23,059 nt of DNA from Oxalobacteraceae bacterium UBA4003. GTDB taxonomy: Bacteria > Pseudomonadota > Gammaproteobacteria > Burkholderiales > Burkholderiaceae_D. The translations under genes and the position numbers were made by a program. Each line of letters opens with the position of its first letter. The first letter of the stretch is position 1. The stretch spans positions 1 through 23,059 of the forward strand of contig DGBN01000032.1 in the NCBI GenBank assembly GCA_002384815.1. The letters run 5' to 3'. A model generated the notes under the pieces. That model made no database searches. It was not told the DNA's origin and was given only the letters and a program-made list of their open reading frames with translations. Positions 1 to 8,613 of this stretch are shown here, piece after piece.

Positions 1-1
1 A

Positions 2-2005
2 ACGCATAAAGACCGCATGTTGAAGCCGATGATTCGCAGCAAAATCACTGATCCATGGCGCGAAGTGTCATGGGAAGAAGCGATCAACTACACCGCGTCA
101 GAATTCAAACGCATCCAGGCTAAATACGGCAAGGATTCTATCGGTGGTTTGGTTTCTTCACGTTGCACCAACGAAGAAGGCTACCTGGTTCAGAAGTTGG
201 TTCGCGCTGCTTTCGGTAACAACAACGTTGATACCTGCGCTCGTGTCTGCCATTCGCCTACAGGCTACGGTCTGAAAGTGACTCTGGGTGAATCAGCTGG
301 TACACAAACTTTTGAATCAGTGATGAAGTCGGATTGCATCGTGATTATTGGTGCCAACCCGGCAAATGCCCATCCAGTGTTCGCATCGCAAATGAAACGC
401 CGTCTTCGTCAAGGCGCGAAATTGATCGTTGTCGATCCACGCACAACCGAAATGGTGAAATCGCCGCACGTACAAGCGGACCACCATTTGAAATTGATGC
501 CGGGTACCAACGTTGCTATCGTCAATGCAATGGCCTACGTCATCCTGAGCGAAAAACTGCACAAGCCGGAATTCATCGCTGAACGCTGCGAAACAGCTTC
601 GTTCACAGAATGGGAACACTTCATTCTGCAAGAAGAAAATTCGCCTGAAGCCGTGGAAAAAATCAGCGGTGTACCAGCTGAAGAAATCCGCGCTGCAGCA
701 CGCATGTACGCAAACGCTAAAAACGGCGCGATCTATTACGGTCTAGGCGTAACCGAACATGCACAAGGTTCGACCACTGTGATCGGTATCGCCAACCTGG
801 CGATGGCAACCGGCAACATCGGTCGCGAAGGCGTAGGCGTCAATCCACTGCGCGGCCAAAACAATGTGCAAGGTTCCTGCGATATGGGTTCCTTCCCGCA
901 CGAACTGCCGGGTTACCGTCACGTGTCCGATTCCACCACACGTGCTGAATTCGAAGCGGCATGGAATTGCGTACTCGATCCGGAACCAGGCCTGCGTATT
1001 CCAAACATGTTCGACGCGGCAATGGACGGCACCTTCATGGGCTTGTATTGCCAGGGCGAGGATATCGTTCAATCGGATCCGGATACACAACACGTCACCG
1101 GCGCGCTGGAAAAAATGGAATGTATCGTTGTGCAAGATATCTTCCTGAACGAAACAGCAAAGTACGCGCACGTATTCTTGCCGGGTTCATCATTCCTGGA
1201 AAAAGACGGTACCTTCACCAATGCAGAACGTCGCATCTCACGCGTACGTAAAGTGATGCCGCCAAAATCGGGCAAAGGCGATTGGGAAGTTACCTGCATG
1301 TTGGCGAACGCATTGGGCTATCCAATGAGCTACAAACATCCACGCGAAATCATGGATGAAATCGCATCCTTGACGCCTACCTTCACCGGTGTGAGCTTCA
1401 AACGTATCGACGAGCTCGGCGGCAGTATTCAATGGCCATGCAACGATGCAGCGCCAGAAGGTACACCGACCATGCATATCGGCGAATTCGTACGCGGCAA
1501 AGGTAAATTCATCGATACCAAGTACTTCGGCAGCGGAGAAAAGGTCAACAAGAAATTCCCATTGATTCTGACTACTGGTCGTGTCCTGTCGCAATACAAC
1601 GTGGGCGCGCAAACCCGTCGCACCGACAACAATACGTGGCACAGCGAAGACCGGCTCGAGATCCATCCACAAGATGCGCTGGATCGTGGCATCAAGCAGA
1701 ACGATTGGGTTGGTATCCACTCGCGTGCTGGTGAAACGGTATTGCGCGCTGATATTACGGAAAACATTCAACCAGGTGTGGTCTATACCACGTTCCATTT
1801 CCCGGAATCGGGCGCGAACGTGATTACCACCAGCTCGTCTGATTGGGCAACCAACTGTCCTGAGTACAAAGTAACTGCGGTTCAAGTCATGCCGGTTGCT
1901 CAGCCTTCGGAATGGCAGCGTACTTACAATCGCTTCAATACCCAGCAAGAAGAATTTGCAAGTACGCAAATGATTCCTCGCGAAGTATCGACGGCAAGTA
2001 AGTAA
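2..2005 (+). CDS. fdsA: Formate dehydrogenase alpha (catalytic, molybdopterin) subunit, 5'-truncated
   Basis: This is the catalytic subunit of a cytoplasmic, NAD-linked formate dehydrogenase that oxidises formate to CO2 at a bis-molybdopterin-guanine-dinucleotide Mo or W centre. The frame is already open at the window edge, so about 667 C-terminal residues are visible; the family is about 950 long, and the N-terminal ferredoxin-like Fe-S domains lie outside. The motif CARVCHSPTGYG marks the active site: the second Cys (codon 248-250) is the metal ligand and the next His is the conserved proton-transfer residue. This is therefore the Cys form, not the selenocysteine form. The molybdopterin-dinucleotide-binding domain fills the last ~130 residues (around LTTGRVLSQYNVGAQTRR). 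fdhD and fdsD follow, matching the fdsGBACD order known from Cupriavidus. Upstream fdsG and fdsB are expected but not seen. Confidence 0.95.
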   Translation, partial: THKDRMLKPMIRSKITDPWREVSWEEAINYTASEFKRIQAKYGKDSIGGLVSSRCTNEEGYLVQKLVRAAFGNNNVDTCARVCHSPTGYGLKVTLGESAGTQTFESVMKSDCIVIIGANPANAHPVFASQMKRRLRQGAKLIVVDPRTTEMVKSPHVQADHHLKLMPGTNVAIVNAMAYVILSEKLHKPEFIAERCETASFTEWEHFILQEENSPEAVEKISGVPAEEIRAAARMYANAKNGAIYYGLGVTEHAQGSTTVIGIANLAMATGNIGREGVGVNPLRGQNNVQGSCDMGSFPHELPGYRHVSDSTTRAEFEAAWNCVLDPEPGLRIPNMFDAAMDGTFMGLYCQGEDIVQSDPDTQHVTGALEKMECIVVQDIFLNETAKYAHVFLPGSSFLEKDGTFTNAERRISRVRKVMPPKSGKGDWEVTCMLANALGYPMSYKHPREIMDEIASLTPTFTGVSFKRIDELGGSIQWPCNDAAPEGTPTMHIGEFVRGKGKFIDTKYFGSGEKVNKKFPLILTTGRVLSQYNVGAQTRRTDNNTWHSEDRLEIHPQDALDRGIKQNDWVGIHSRAGETVLRADITENIQPGVVYTTFHFPESGANVITTSSSDWATNCPEYKVTAVQVMPVAQPSEWQRTYNRFNTQQEEFASTQMIPREVSTASK

Positions 2006-2024
2006 GCGTTAAAAGAAGCATGCA

Positions 2025-2855
2025 ATGAACGGTATTTCCGACGAAGAGCGCACTGCACTGGTCCGGGTCTCAGTAGAAAAATGGGATACGGATAGGCGTG
2101 AGCTCTGCGAGGATGATGTTGCGGAAGAAGTACCAATCGCGCTGGAATACAACGGCATCTCGCATGCGGTAATGCTGGCCTCGCCTTACGATCTGGAAGA
2201 CTTTGCGCTCGGCTTTTCATTGAGCGAAGGAATCCTGAAAGATCGTTCGGAATTGTACGAGTGTGAAATCGTACCCGGCGCGCAAGGTATACAGGTACAG
2301 ATGCAAATCGCAACGGAACGTTTCGTTACGTTGAAAGACAAGCGTCGCAACCTGACCGGTAGGACCGGCTGCGGATTGTGTGGTGCGGAAACATTGGCAC
2401 AGGCAGTTCGTCGTCCGGATGCTGTTACAGGCAGTACCGCGTTTTCCGCCACGCAGATTTATGCCGGCATGAAGACCATGCAATCCATGCAGCGTCTGCA
2501 ACGTTATACCGGCGCGACGCACGCAGCCGCATGGATGAATGCAGATGGCTCCGTTGATCTGGTACGCGAAGATATTGGTAGGCACAATGCACTGGATAAA
2601 TTGATAGGCGCAATGTCAGATCAGAAGCGCGATTTTACGAATGGTGCTGCGTTGATTACCAGCCGCGCCAGTTATGAAATGGTGCAGAAGTCGGCAACGA
2701 TGGGGATAGGTTTTTTGGCTGCCATCTCGGCGCCTACCAGTCTGGCTATTCAGTTGGCTGAAGAGGCTAACGTTACGCTAGTCGGATTTGTACGCAGCAA
2801 CAGTCATGTCGTATACGCACAATCGCATCGATTGATGCGGGACAAAACCAAGTAA
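2025..2855 (+). CDS. fdhD: FdhD/FdsC sulfurtransferase for formate dehydrogenase maturation
   Basis: FdhD passes sulfur from a cysteine desulfurase to the molybdenum cofactor, a step needed for formate dehydrogenase activity. The protein is 276 aa, normal for the family. The diagnostic motif GRTGCGLCG is at residues 112-120, giving the functional CxxC pair Cys116/Cys119. A second family block, VREDIGRHNALDKLIG, is seen at about residues 184-199. The ATG at 2025 follows a purine-rich AAAAGAAG and lies 19 bases after the fdsA stop, so it is probably co-transcribed with fdsA. In Cupriavidus operons this position is called fdsC. Nothing is unusual in length or motifs. Confidence 0.95.
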   Translation: MNGISDEERTALVRVSVEKWDTDRRELCEDDVAEEVPIALEYNGISHAVMLASPYDLEDFALGFSLSEGILKDRSELYECEIVPGAQGIQVQMQIATERFVTLKDKRRNLTGRTGCGLCGAETLAQAVRRPDAVTGSTAFSATQIYAGMKTMQSMQRLQRYTGATHAAAWMNADGSVDLVREDIGRHNALDKLIGAMSDQKRDFTNGAALITSRASYEMVQKSATMGIGFLAAISAPTSLAIQLAEEANVTLVGFVRSNSHVVYAQSHRLMRDKTK

Positions 2856-2866
2856 AAGGAAGAAGT

Positions 2867-3091
2867 ATGAGCCACAGTAGCGCAGATCGTTTAGTCACCA
2901 TGGCAAACCAGATAGGTGACTTCTTCGAAACCATGACCGATAGAGATCAATCGCTCAAAGACATTAGCGGTCACTTGAAGCGTTCGTGGGCGCCACCTAT
3001 GCGTCGCAAGTTGCTTGAGCATATAGCGCATGGCGGCACAGGGTTAAAAGAGATTGTGTTGCAAGCAGTGCAAACCAATAAGATTATTTAA
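2867..3091 (+). CDS. fdsD: Formate dehydrogenase delta subunit
   Basis: A 74-residue protein that matches FdsD, the small accessory subunit of soluble NAD-dependent formate dehydrogenases. Recognisable features are the start MANQIGDFFE at about residues 12-21 and the central block HLKRSWAPPMRRKLLEHI. Family knowledge: FdsD is associated with the formate dehydrogenase complex and is required for its full activity, though its exact job is not settled. It starts 11 bases after fdhD, with a strong GGAAGAAG Shine-Dalgarno sequence. It is the last gene before a hairpin terminator, so the fds operon appears to end here. Confidence 0.92.
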   Translation: MSHSSADRLVTMANQIGDFFETMTDRDQSLKDISGHLKRSWAPPMRRKLLEHIAHGGTGLKEIVLQAVQTNKII

Positions 3092-3146
3092 GTAGGATTA
3101 TCAAGTTTCAAGCGTGGGGTTGATGCAATAGGTCAGCCGCATTAAC

Positions 3147-3178
3147 ATGGCTGCGCACAGAAAATTCGCAGCCATTTT
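3147..3178 (+). terminator. Intrinsic terminator of the fds operon
   Basis: A 9-bp perfect stem, ATGGCTGCG (3147-3155) pairing with CGCAGCCAT (3167-3175), has an 11-base loop and is followed by TTTT. It lies between fdsD and tupA. The T run is short, so it could be a leaky terminator or attenuator ahead of tupA. The hairpin contains an upstream in-frame ATG of tupA (3147), which argues against using that ATG as the start. Confidence 0.6.
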
Positions 3179-3203
3179 CATTAGTACTTCAGGAGGAGAA
3201 ATC

Positions 3204-4016
3204 ATGTCACGTCGTTCACTATTGCGTTTCGCATCGGTCGCCTTGGCCGCCGCACTGGTTACACCATTCGGCTTCGCCCAGCAGATCATCAAGTTGTCGA
3301 CCACCACTAGCACTGAAAGCTCGGGCTTGCTGCCATACATCTTGCCTGACTTCGAGGCCAAGACTAATTCCAAGGTGCACGTGATCTCGGTCGGTACCGG
3401 CAAGGCATTGGAACTGGCAAAGAATGGCGACGTCGATGTTACGCTGGTGCATGCGCGTACGCTGGAAGATAAATTTGTTGCAGACGGCCATGGCGTCGAT
3501 CGCCGCGACGTGATGTACAACGACTTCATCATTGTCGGCCCGACCAGCGACCCAGCCGGCATCAAAGGCAGCAAGGATGTGTTGGCAGCGATGAAAAAAA
3601 TTGTCGATAGCAAAGCAAAATTCATTTCGCGCGGCGACAATTCCGGTACTGATGTAATGGAGAGAAAATACTGGAAAGAAGTAGGCTCGCAACCAGAAGG
3701 CAGTGCTTATGTCTCCGCTGGTCTGGGCATGGGCGAAGTCTTGACGATGGCTGCTGAATTGCAGGCATACACCCTGAGTGATCGCGCTACCTACGGTGCT
3801 TACCGCGCTAAAACCGGTTTGGTAGTTGCAGTGGAAGGTGACAAGAAAATGTTCAACCCGTACGGTGTGATTGCAGTGAATCCTGCCAAATACCCGAACA
3901 TTAACTACAAGGGCGCGAAACAACTTATTGATTACCTGACATCAGCCGAAGGTCAAAAGAAAATTGCTTCTTATAAAATTGAAGGTGAACAGCTGTTCTT
4001 CCCATCGACCAAATAA
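3204..4016 (+). CDS. tupA: Tungstate-type ABC transporter substrate-binding protein
   Basis: A 270-aa periplasmic solute-binding protein of the PBP-like family that includes tungstate-binding TupA. The oxyanion-binding N-terminal motif TTTSTESSGLL is at residues 33-43, and a family block GDNSGTDVMERKYWKE lies mid-protein. The N-terminus is a signal peptide with twin arginines (MSRRSLLRF, then a hydrophobic stretch), probably cut after AFA-type residues near 25 (GFA/QQ). It could be a Tat or a Sec substrate. The start at 3204 is chosen because AGGAGGAG lies just before it; the upstream in-frame ATG is inside a hairpin. It follows the fds operon, which makes tungstate or molybdate supply to formate dehydrogenase a natural role (inference). 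No permease or ATPase gene (tupB/tupC) follows. Molybdate specificity cannot be excluded. Confidence 0.82.
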   Translation: MSRRSLLRFASVALAAALVTPFGFAQQIIKLSTTTSTESSGLLPYILPDFEAKTNSKVHVISVGTGKALELAKNGDVDVTLVHARTLEDKFVADGHGVDRRDVMYNDFIIVGPTSDPAGIKGSKDVLAAMKKIVDSKAKFISRGDNSGTDVMERKYWKEVGSQPEGSAYVSAGLGMGEVLTMAAELQAYTLSDRATYGAYRAKTGLVVAVEGDKKMFNPYGVIAVNPAKYPNINYKGAKQLIDYLTSAEGQKKIASYKIEGEQLFFPSTK

Positions 4017-4083
4017 CCTTTTCCTTGATGCAAAAGGGTACGACGATATAGGCCTTGCATTGACGAGTTGCGAGTCAGCATGA

Positions 4084-4109
4084 AAAAAGCGCGGAATTCC
4101 GCGCTTTTT
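4084..4109. terminator. Bidirectional intrinsic terminator
   Basis: A perfect 26-bp palindrome: five A's, AGCGCGG-type stem, AATT centre, then the mirror and five T's. It sits between the convergent tupA and the small minus-strand gene ending at 4112, and has A/T tracts on both sides, so it can end transcription from both directions. Confidence 0.85.
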
Positions 4110-4111
4110 AT

Positions 4112-4294
4112 TTACTGGCCTTCGAACACATCTTCGCTAGCTGTTTTCAATTCTTTCGCTTCTTCCACCATCCTGCGATGTGCGATGCGTTTGCGCATGA
4201 TCTCCGCATGTTGTTTCGCCGTCATCGGCGGCGTTGTCATCAAGTCTTTCAACAATGCGATATTGGTGTAGTTGTTTTTAATGAGACGGCCCAA
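4112..4294 (-). CDS. Small hypothetical protein (60 aa)
   Basis: A 60-residue basic, probably helical protein with no family I recognise. The central stretch MTAKQHAEIMRKRIAHRRM is rich in K, R and H, and the tail is acidic (EDVFEGQ). The start is TTG at 4294, preceded by ACGGAG with a 9-base gap, a reasonable Shine-Dalgarno sequence. An internal ATG at codon 19 is an alternative but has no clear ribosome-binding site. The stop lies directly against the bidirectional terminator at 4084-4109, which supports it being a real transcribed gene. No signal peptide or membrane segment is visible. Function is unknown. Confidence 0.5.
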   Translation of the reverse strand: MGRLIKNNYTNIALLKDLMTTPPMTAKQHAEIMRKRIAHRRMVEEAKELKTASEDVFEGQ

Positions 4295-4796
4295 GTTGCT
4301 TGACTCCGTAGTTAAGTATCAACATCACTGCCTCTCCCAAACGACCTCGGCAAGGCAATCGAAAACAATCACGTTACAGCATTTTGCACCAAATTAAGGT
4401 CTTTATCACGACAGCCGGAAAAATAGCCGCGTCAAACAACAGAAAACGACAGAACAATAGACGAAAAAAAGCCCCGCTGGCTCAGGCTGCGGGGCTTAAA
4501 CCTTCCTTGAGAGGGAAAGAGGAGACGCGGTAAAAACTTTGTTCGATATAACAGGTCAACCTTGACGACCGATCGTTGCAGACGCGGTCCCGTGCTCGCA
4601 AGACCTGGCCGCAGTACCTGCGTCACTATCATGCCGCTCAGTCCGCCGCTGCCGTTGGACAAGGCTACGGCGAACAGCTCTTGCACGTGTAGCGACGATG
4701 GCAGCATCCGTACGATTAAGCGGTATGAAATTGCATACTAAAACCTGCATTGAACTTGATGCCTTAAAACGTCAATTTATATCAACGAAAACCTAT
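4295..4796. other. Gene-poor interval with an orphan minus-strand terminator
   Basis: About 500 bp with no gene I can support. Two minus-strand open frames (4432-4707 and 4556-4750) lack Shine-Dalgarno sequences, and the longer one reads straight through the terminator at 4464-4497, so I do not call them. The stretch 4500-4740 is GC-rich and has self-complementary parts, for instance GGTC/GACC and GACGC/GCGTC. It may be the 3' untranslated end of the 4797-5285 gene or a separate small RNA read on the minus strand. Confidence 0.4.
4464..4497 (-). terminator. Intrinsic terminator on the minus strand
   Basis: On the minus strand a 9-bp stem AAGCCCCGC/GCGGGGCTT (4497-4489 with 4477-4469), with an 11-base loop, runs into seven T's (4470-4464). 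The strength and clear U-run make it a good terminator. It lies 300 bases downstream of the nearest minus-strand stop codon (4797). Confidence 0.8.
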
Positions 4797-5285
4797 TTAA
4801 TGCGTTAACCGGTAAGCTGCTTCCATACGCAACTGTGCAGCGAGTTCCGGTTGCGTTTGTGCAATCCGGTTTGCCTTGCTGTTCAATGCAAAACGCGATT
4901 TGACCGGTGCTTGTGGCTGAACTGCCGCAACAGGTTCTGCAAGGGCTGGAGCATAAGCCTGCATACGCAGCTTGGCCGCCAGTTCCGGTTGTGTTTGCGC
5001 AATCCGGTTGGCTGCACGGGTCAGTGTGTACATCGTTTGTACGGGGCTTTTGACGCTGGGCTTGCCTGCTTTTGCCACGGCAACAACCTGACGCGGCGTG
5101 AGAATCAACAAGGCAGTGCGCAAGGCGGCAACGGCCAATGGCTTGAACAATAGAACCAGGGCGGCGGCGAGCGCCAAACCGATGAGCGGACGTGCCGGGC
5201 TGTAGGCAAAGCCGATGGCAGCCAGGGCAACCGGAATCGCGACAGCGACCTGATTGGAGTAGGAGTTATTCGATAATGCGGACAT
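4797..5285 (-). CDS. Hypothetical membrane-anchored protein with duplicated C-terminal motif
   Basis: A 162-aa protein of no family I recognise. Residues about 13-29 and 33-62 are hydrophobic, suggesting two membrane segments or a hairpin. The C-terminal part carries the 18-residue motif ANRIAQTQPELAAKLRMQ at 92-109 and an almost identical copy at 138-155 (period 46), separated by an Ala/Pro/Val-rich linker. The start at 5285 is chosen because AAGAGGAA lies at the right distance; a TTG six codons upstream would overlap that site. It is transcribed divergently from the LysR gene across about 150 bp, so that regulator may control it (inference). Confidence 0.7.
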   Translation of the reverse strand: MSALSNNSYSNQVAVAIPVALAAIGFAYSPARPLIGLALAAALVLLFKPLAVAALRTALLILTPRQVVAVAKAGKPSVKSPVQTMYTLTRAANRIAQTQPELAAKLRMQAYAPALAEPVAAVQPQAPVKSRFALNSKANRIAQTQPELAAQLRMEAAYRLTH

Positions 5286-5436
5286 GGCAATTCCTCTTTT
5301 CAATAATTAATCTATGTTGTTGCATTGCAGTATAGGTATCATAGAGATATAAATCTAATTTCAATTTTGGATACCAGTTATAATTTATGTGAATATTACT
5401 GGTCTTCGTGGCTTTTCTACTTTTACTGATAAAAAT
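5286..5436. promoter_or_regulatory. Divergent promoter region of the 162-aa gene and lysR
   Basis: An AT-rich 151-bp intergenic region. TATAAT at 5379-5384 fits a -10 box for the LysR gene, though no good -35 is present. It would place the transcript start near 5391, so the GTG at 5389 could not serve and the ATG at 5437 becomes the start. An inverted repeat TCTATG (5311-5316)/CATAGA (5340-5345) is a candidate operator for the LysR-type protein. This is weak evidence, since such short repeats occur by chance in AT-rich DNA. Confidence 0.4.
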
Positions 5437-6396
5437 ATGAGTTTTCTTACACTGGATTTAAACCTGCTGCGTGTATTTGATGCTGTGATGACGGAACAGA
5501 ATCTGACCCGCGCAGCAAATTTATTGGCAATGACACAACCTGCGGTGTCGAATGCCTTGCGCCGCCTGCGCGATGCCCTGGGTGATGAACTGGTAATTCG
5601 TACCGCACACGGCGTCAAACCAACCTCGCGCGCCACTGAGTTGTGGCCTATTGTGCGCCGCGCCCTGTCCGATCTGGAATCCGCCGTAACGCCCGATACC
5701 TTCGATGTCTCCCGTGCGACCACAACGTTTCGCATGGCCATGGCGGATGCAACGGCTGCCTTGTGGCTGCCTTTTCTCGTACGCGCAATCGAAAAAGAGG
5801 CACCTGGCCTGAATGTACGCATGGTGCCCCTGACGACACGCGAACCGCGGCCAATGTTGTTGCGCGGCGATATAGATCTGGCAATAGGATTTTTCCCCGG
5901 CGTGGCAGCACAGCTGGCAAGCGGGCAAAATACGGCTGTTTCGCAAATTCGCCATGAGCGTTTATACACAGGTGAATACGTGTGCGTAATGCGGAAAAAT
6001 CATCCTTTGGCAAAAGCCGAGTTGACGCTGGATGCATATTGTGCGGCGCATCATTTATTGGTGAGCTTCTCCGGCCGCGCCAAAGGCTTGATGGACGACG
6101 CCCTGTCCGAACTCGGACGCGAGCGCCGCATTTTGTTGACGGTTAATCAGTTTTTTACTGCAGGGAGGGTTGTGGCGAGCTCGGATTTGATTACCGTGTT
6201 GCCACGCCATCTAATCGCCTCGACGGGTATGGAAGAAGCCTTGGTCGCCAAGGATTTGCCATTCGTCTTGCCTGAGGTTCACGTCGATATGCTGTGGCAT
6301 GAACGCGATGCACGCAATCCTGCACATAAATGGTTGCGCGAACAACTGATCACCAGTACCGACGATGGTATCGGGCGAGTTAAAAAACGTCGCTGA
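5437..6396 (+). CDS. LysR-type transcriptional regulator
   Basis: A 319-aa LysR-family regulator. The N-terminal winged helix-turn-helix is clear: LDLNLLRVFDAVMTEQNLTRAA followed by MTQPAVSNALRRLRDALGDELV (about residues 5-55). The rest is the periplasmic-binding-like effector domain. The LDLNLLRVFDAV start resembles the NodD/NahR/LinR-type subgroup, whose ligands are often aromatic compounds, but the ligand here cannot be told. I chose the ATG at 5437 by family fit and by the -10 box at 5379-5384; a GTG 16 codons upstream is possible. There is no good Shine-Dalgarno sequence. It is divergent from the 162-aa membrane protein, the most likely target. Confidence 0.9.
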   Translation: MSFLTLDLNLLRVFDAVMTEQNLTRAANLLAMTQPAVSNALRRLRDALGDELVIRTAHGVKPTSRATELWPIVRRALSDLESAVTPDTFDVSRATTTFRMAMADATAALWLPFLVRAIEKEAPGLNVRMVPLTTREPRPMLLRGDIDLAIGFFPGVAAQLASGQNTAVSQIRHERLYTGEYVCVMRKNHPLAKAELTLDAYCAAHHLLVSFSGRAKGLMDDALSELGRERRILLTVNQFFTAGRVVASSDLITVLPRHLIASTGMEEALVAKDLPFVLPEVHVDMLWHERDARNPAHKWLREQLITSTDDGIGRVKKRR

Positions 6397-6418
6397 CCAT
6401 CCTCCTTGTTACCACCCG

Positions 6419-6442
6419 AAACCCGCTTGCAGCGGGTTTTTT
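6419..6442 (+). terminator. Intrinsic terminator after lysR
   Basis: A 9-bp perfect stem AAACCCGCT/AGCGGGTTT with a 3-base loop (TGC), followed by further T's, 23 bases after the lysR stop codon. Confidence 0.88.
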
Positions 6443-6554
6443 ATTGCCCGCAAGCATTTCCCTTGGTACACAAGGTTCAGCAAGGAAATATCTTATTGAA
6501 CTCACAAGTTATAAATCCATCCTAGTTGTTCGTTCCCTTCCGGATTTGCATTTT

Positions 6555-8573
6555 ATGCCGCGCACGAAAAAAATAATCACGTGGGGTGCAATCGGCTCAT
6601 CTGTGATCGTCTTTGCCTGCCTCATCTTCCTGCTCGCGTTCGACTGGAATCATGCGCGTCCATGGATCAATACACGCGTCAGTGAAGCCACGGGACGTGA
6701 CTTTGCCATTAACGGCGATTTAAGCCTCAGCTGGCAACGACCGCAAGTAAGTACCGGCTCCTGGCGCGACTGGGTGCCGACGCCGCGTCTGAGCGCACAG
6801 GACGTCTCATTAAGTAATCCTGACTGGTCCCGAACCAGTCCCAATATGGTGGAGGTCGGACACATCACTTTTTCCGTCAATCCCTTGCCTCTGCTAAACA
6901 AAACCATTGTCATCCCGACCTTGCAACTGGACGACCCGATCGTAAAACTGGAGCGCATGCGCGACGGCCGGAATAACTGGACTTTCAAGCAAAACGCGCC
7001 GTCTGCGTGGGCGCTGGATTTGCAGAATCTGCTTCTCTATAAGGGTGAAATAAGCCTGAAGGATGAGATCAAGAATATCGACGCAAAAGCCAGTATCGAT
7101 ACGCTCGAGCCGGATGTCAGCAATTTTGTCATGGGCTGGAAATTGTCCGGCACCTTCAATGGCGCCCGCGTCAGCGGCGATGGCAAGGCAGGGGCCTTGC
7201 TGGCCTTGAAAAACGTGGACCAACCTTTTCCTGTACAAGCACAATTGAATGTAGGCAAAACCTCGATTCGGGTAAAAGGCACGATTACCAAACCGCAGGA
7301 ACTGGCAGCAATCGATATGCAATTGCACTTGTCCGGAGCCAGCATGGCTGATCTTTACCCTCTTACTGGCATTACCTTGCCGAAGACGCCGGCATTTTCC
7401 ACCGAAGGGCACCTGGTTGGAATCACCAATGCTCTTGGCGGTAACTGGACTTATGAAAAATTCAGTGGCAAGGTAGGAGAAAGCGACATCCGCGGAACAC
7501 TTGCGTATGAATCCAAAAAGCCGCGCCCCTTGCTATCCGGCAGCGTGGTTTCAAACCTGCTGAGATTAAGCGATCTGGGGCCCATCATCGGTGCCGATTC
7601 CAATGAAAGTAAAAAAGAGCGCGGCGCGGCAGCCAGTCAGCCGGAAAATAAGGTATTGCCGGTGGAAAAATTCTCGACGGAACGCTGGGGCAGCATAGAT
7701 GCCGACGTAAAAATAAGCGGTCGTAAAATTGTACGCGACGCATCCCTACCGATTGAAAATCTGGATATGCATTTGATATTGAGTGATCGTGTCGTGACAC
7801 TGATGCCATTGAATTTCGGTGTTGCCGGCGGCAATATGATAGGCAATATCAAACTCGATGGCCGCAACAATATCATCAAGGCGCAAGCAAGGATTTCGGC
7901 CCGTCATTTAAAACTCAAGCAGCTTTTCCCGACCTTTCAGCCTATGCAGGCCAGTTTCGGTGAAATCAATGGCGATGCCTCGCTGTCCGCTACCGGCAAT
8001 TCCATCGCCAGCATGCTGGCAAACTCGAATGGTGAAATCAAGACGCTGATCAACGAAGGCACGATCAGTAAATTATTACTGGAACAGATAGGCTTGAATA
8101 TCGGTAATATCGTCTTGTCTGAATTGTTTGGCGACAAGCAGGTACAACTGAATTGCATGGCATCCGATCTGACTGTTACCAATGGCATCGTCCAGACCAG
8201 GACGCTGATCGTGGATACCGATGATGCAACGCTTTATCTAACGGGGAAGATCGATCTAGCGCAGGAAAAACTGGATTTGACTATTAATCCAAAAAGCAAG
8301 GGCTTGCGCATTGTTTCCCTGCGCACCCCCATATACGTAACTGGCAACTTCAAAACACCTCAAGTAAAAATAGATAAAGGCGTACTGGCATTGAAAGCCG
8401 GTAGTGCAATCGCACTTGGTGCCCTGGCGCCAGTAACGGCGCTCTTGCCATTGGTAAATGTAGGTTCGAATGAGGATAATAAATGCAAGACTTTGTTGAA
8501 AGAGGTACAAGCCAAACCTGTTGCACCGCCACCAGGTAAAACCTATAAAGGCAAAGTCAGGGATCCGGCATAG
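6555..8573 (+). CDS. AsmA-family envelope protein
   Basis: A 672-aa protein of the AsmA family. It has an N-terminal membrane anchor (about residues 8-29, a hydrophobic stretch after MPRTKK), then the AsmA N-terminal pattern HARPWINTRVSEATGRDFAI. The C-terminal AsmA domain includes NGDASLSATGNSIASML and the family-typical end TGNFKTPQVKIDKG. Such proteins sit mostly in the periplasm, anchored in the inner membrane. AsmA-like relatives form long beta-rich bridges thought to move phospholipids towards the outer membrane. The start at 6555 places the membrane segment at the N-terminus; a TTG 37 codons upstream, right behind the lysR terminator, is less likely. There is no strong Shine-Dalgarno sequence. 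It stands alone between lysR and the origin region. Confidence 0.85.
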   Translation: MPRTKKIITWGAIGSSVIVFACLIFLLAFDWNHARPWINTRVSEATGRDFAINGDLSLSWQRPQVSTGSWRDWVPTPRLSAQDVSLSNPDWSRTSPNMVEVGHITFSVNPLPLLNKTIVIPTLQLDDPIVKLERMRDGRNNWTFKQNAPSAWALDLQNLLLYKGEISLKDEIKNIDAKASIDTLEPDVSNFVMGWKLSGTFNGARVSGDGKAGALLALKNVDQPFPVQAQLNVGKTSIRVKGTITKPQELAAIDMQLHLSGASMADLYPLTGITLPKTPAFSTEGHLVGITNALGGNWTYEKFSGKVGESDIRGTLAYESKKPRPLLSGSVVSNLLRLSDLGPIIGADSNESKKERGAAASQPENKVLPVEKFSTERWGSIDADVKISGRKIVRDASLPIENLDMHLILSDRVVTLMPLNFGVAGGNMIGNIKLDGRNNIIKAQARISARHLKLKQLFPTFQPMQASFGEINGDASLSATGNSIASMLANSNGEIKTLINEGTISKLLLEQIGLNIGNIVLSELFGDKQVQLNCMASDLTVTNGIVQTRTLIVDTDDATLYLTGKIDLAQEKLDLTINPKSKGLRIVSLRTPIYVTGNFKTPQVKIDKGVLALKAGSAIALGALAPVTALLPLVNVGSNEDNKCKTLLKEVQAKPVAPPPGKTYKGKVRDPA

Positions 8574-8613
8574 GACGGCTTTTCCTGTTGCGCTATTCGA
8601 ACCTGTTTGCCTG

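Noticed and set aside
4432..4750. Minus-strand open frames of 91 and 64 codons
   Set aside because: No Shine-Dalgarno sequence, no recognisable composition, and the longer one passes through a strong terminator.
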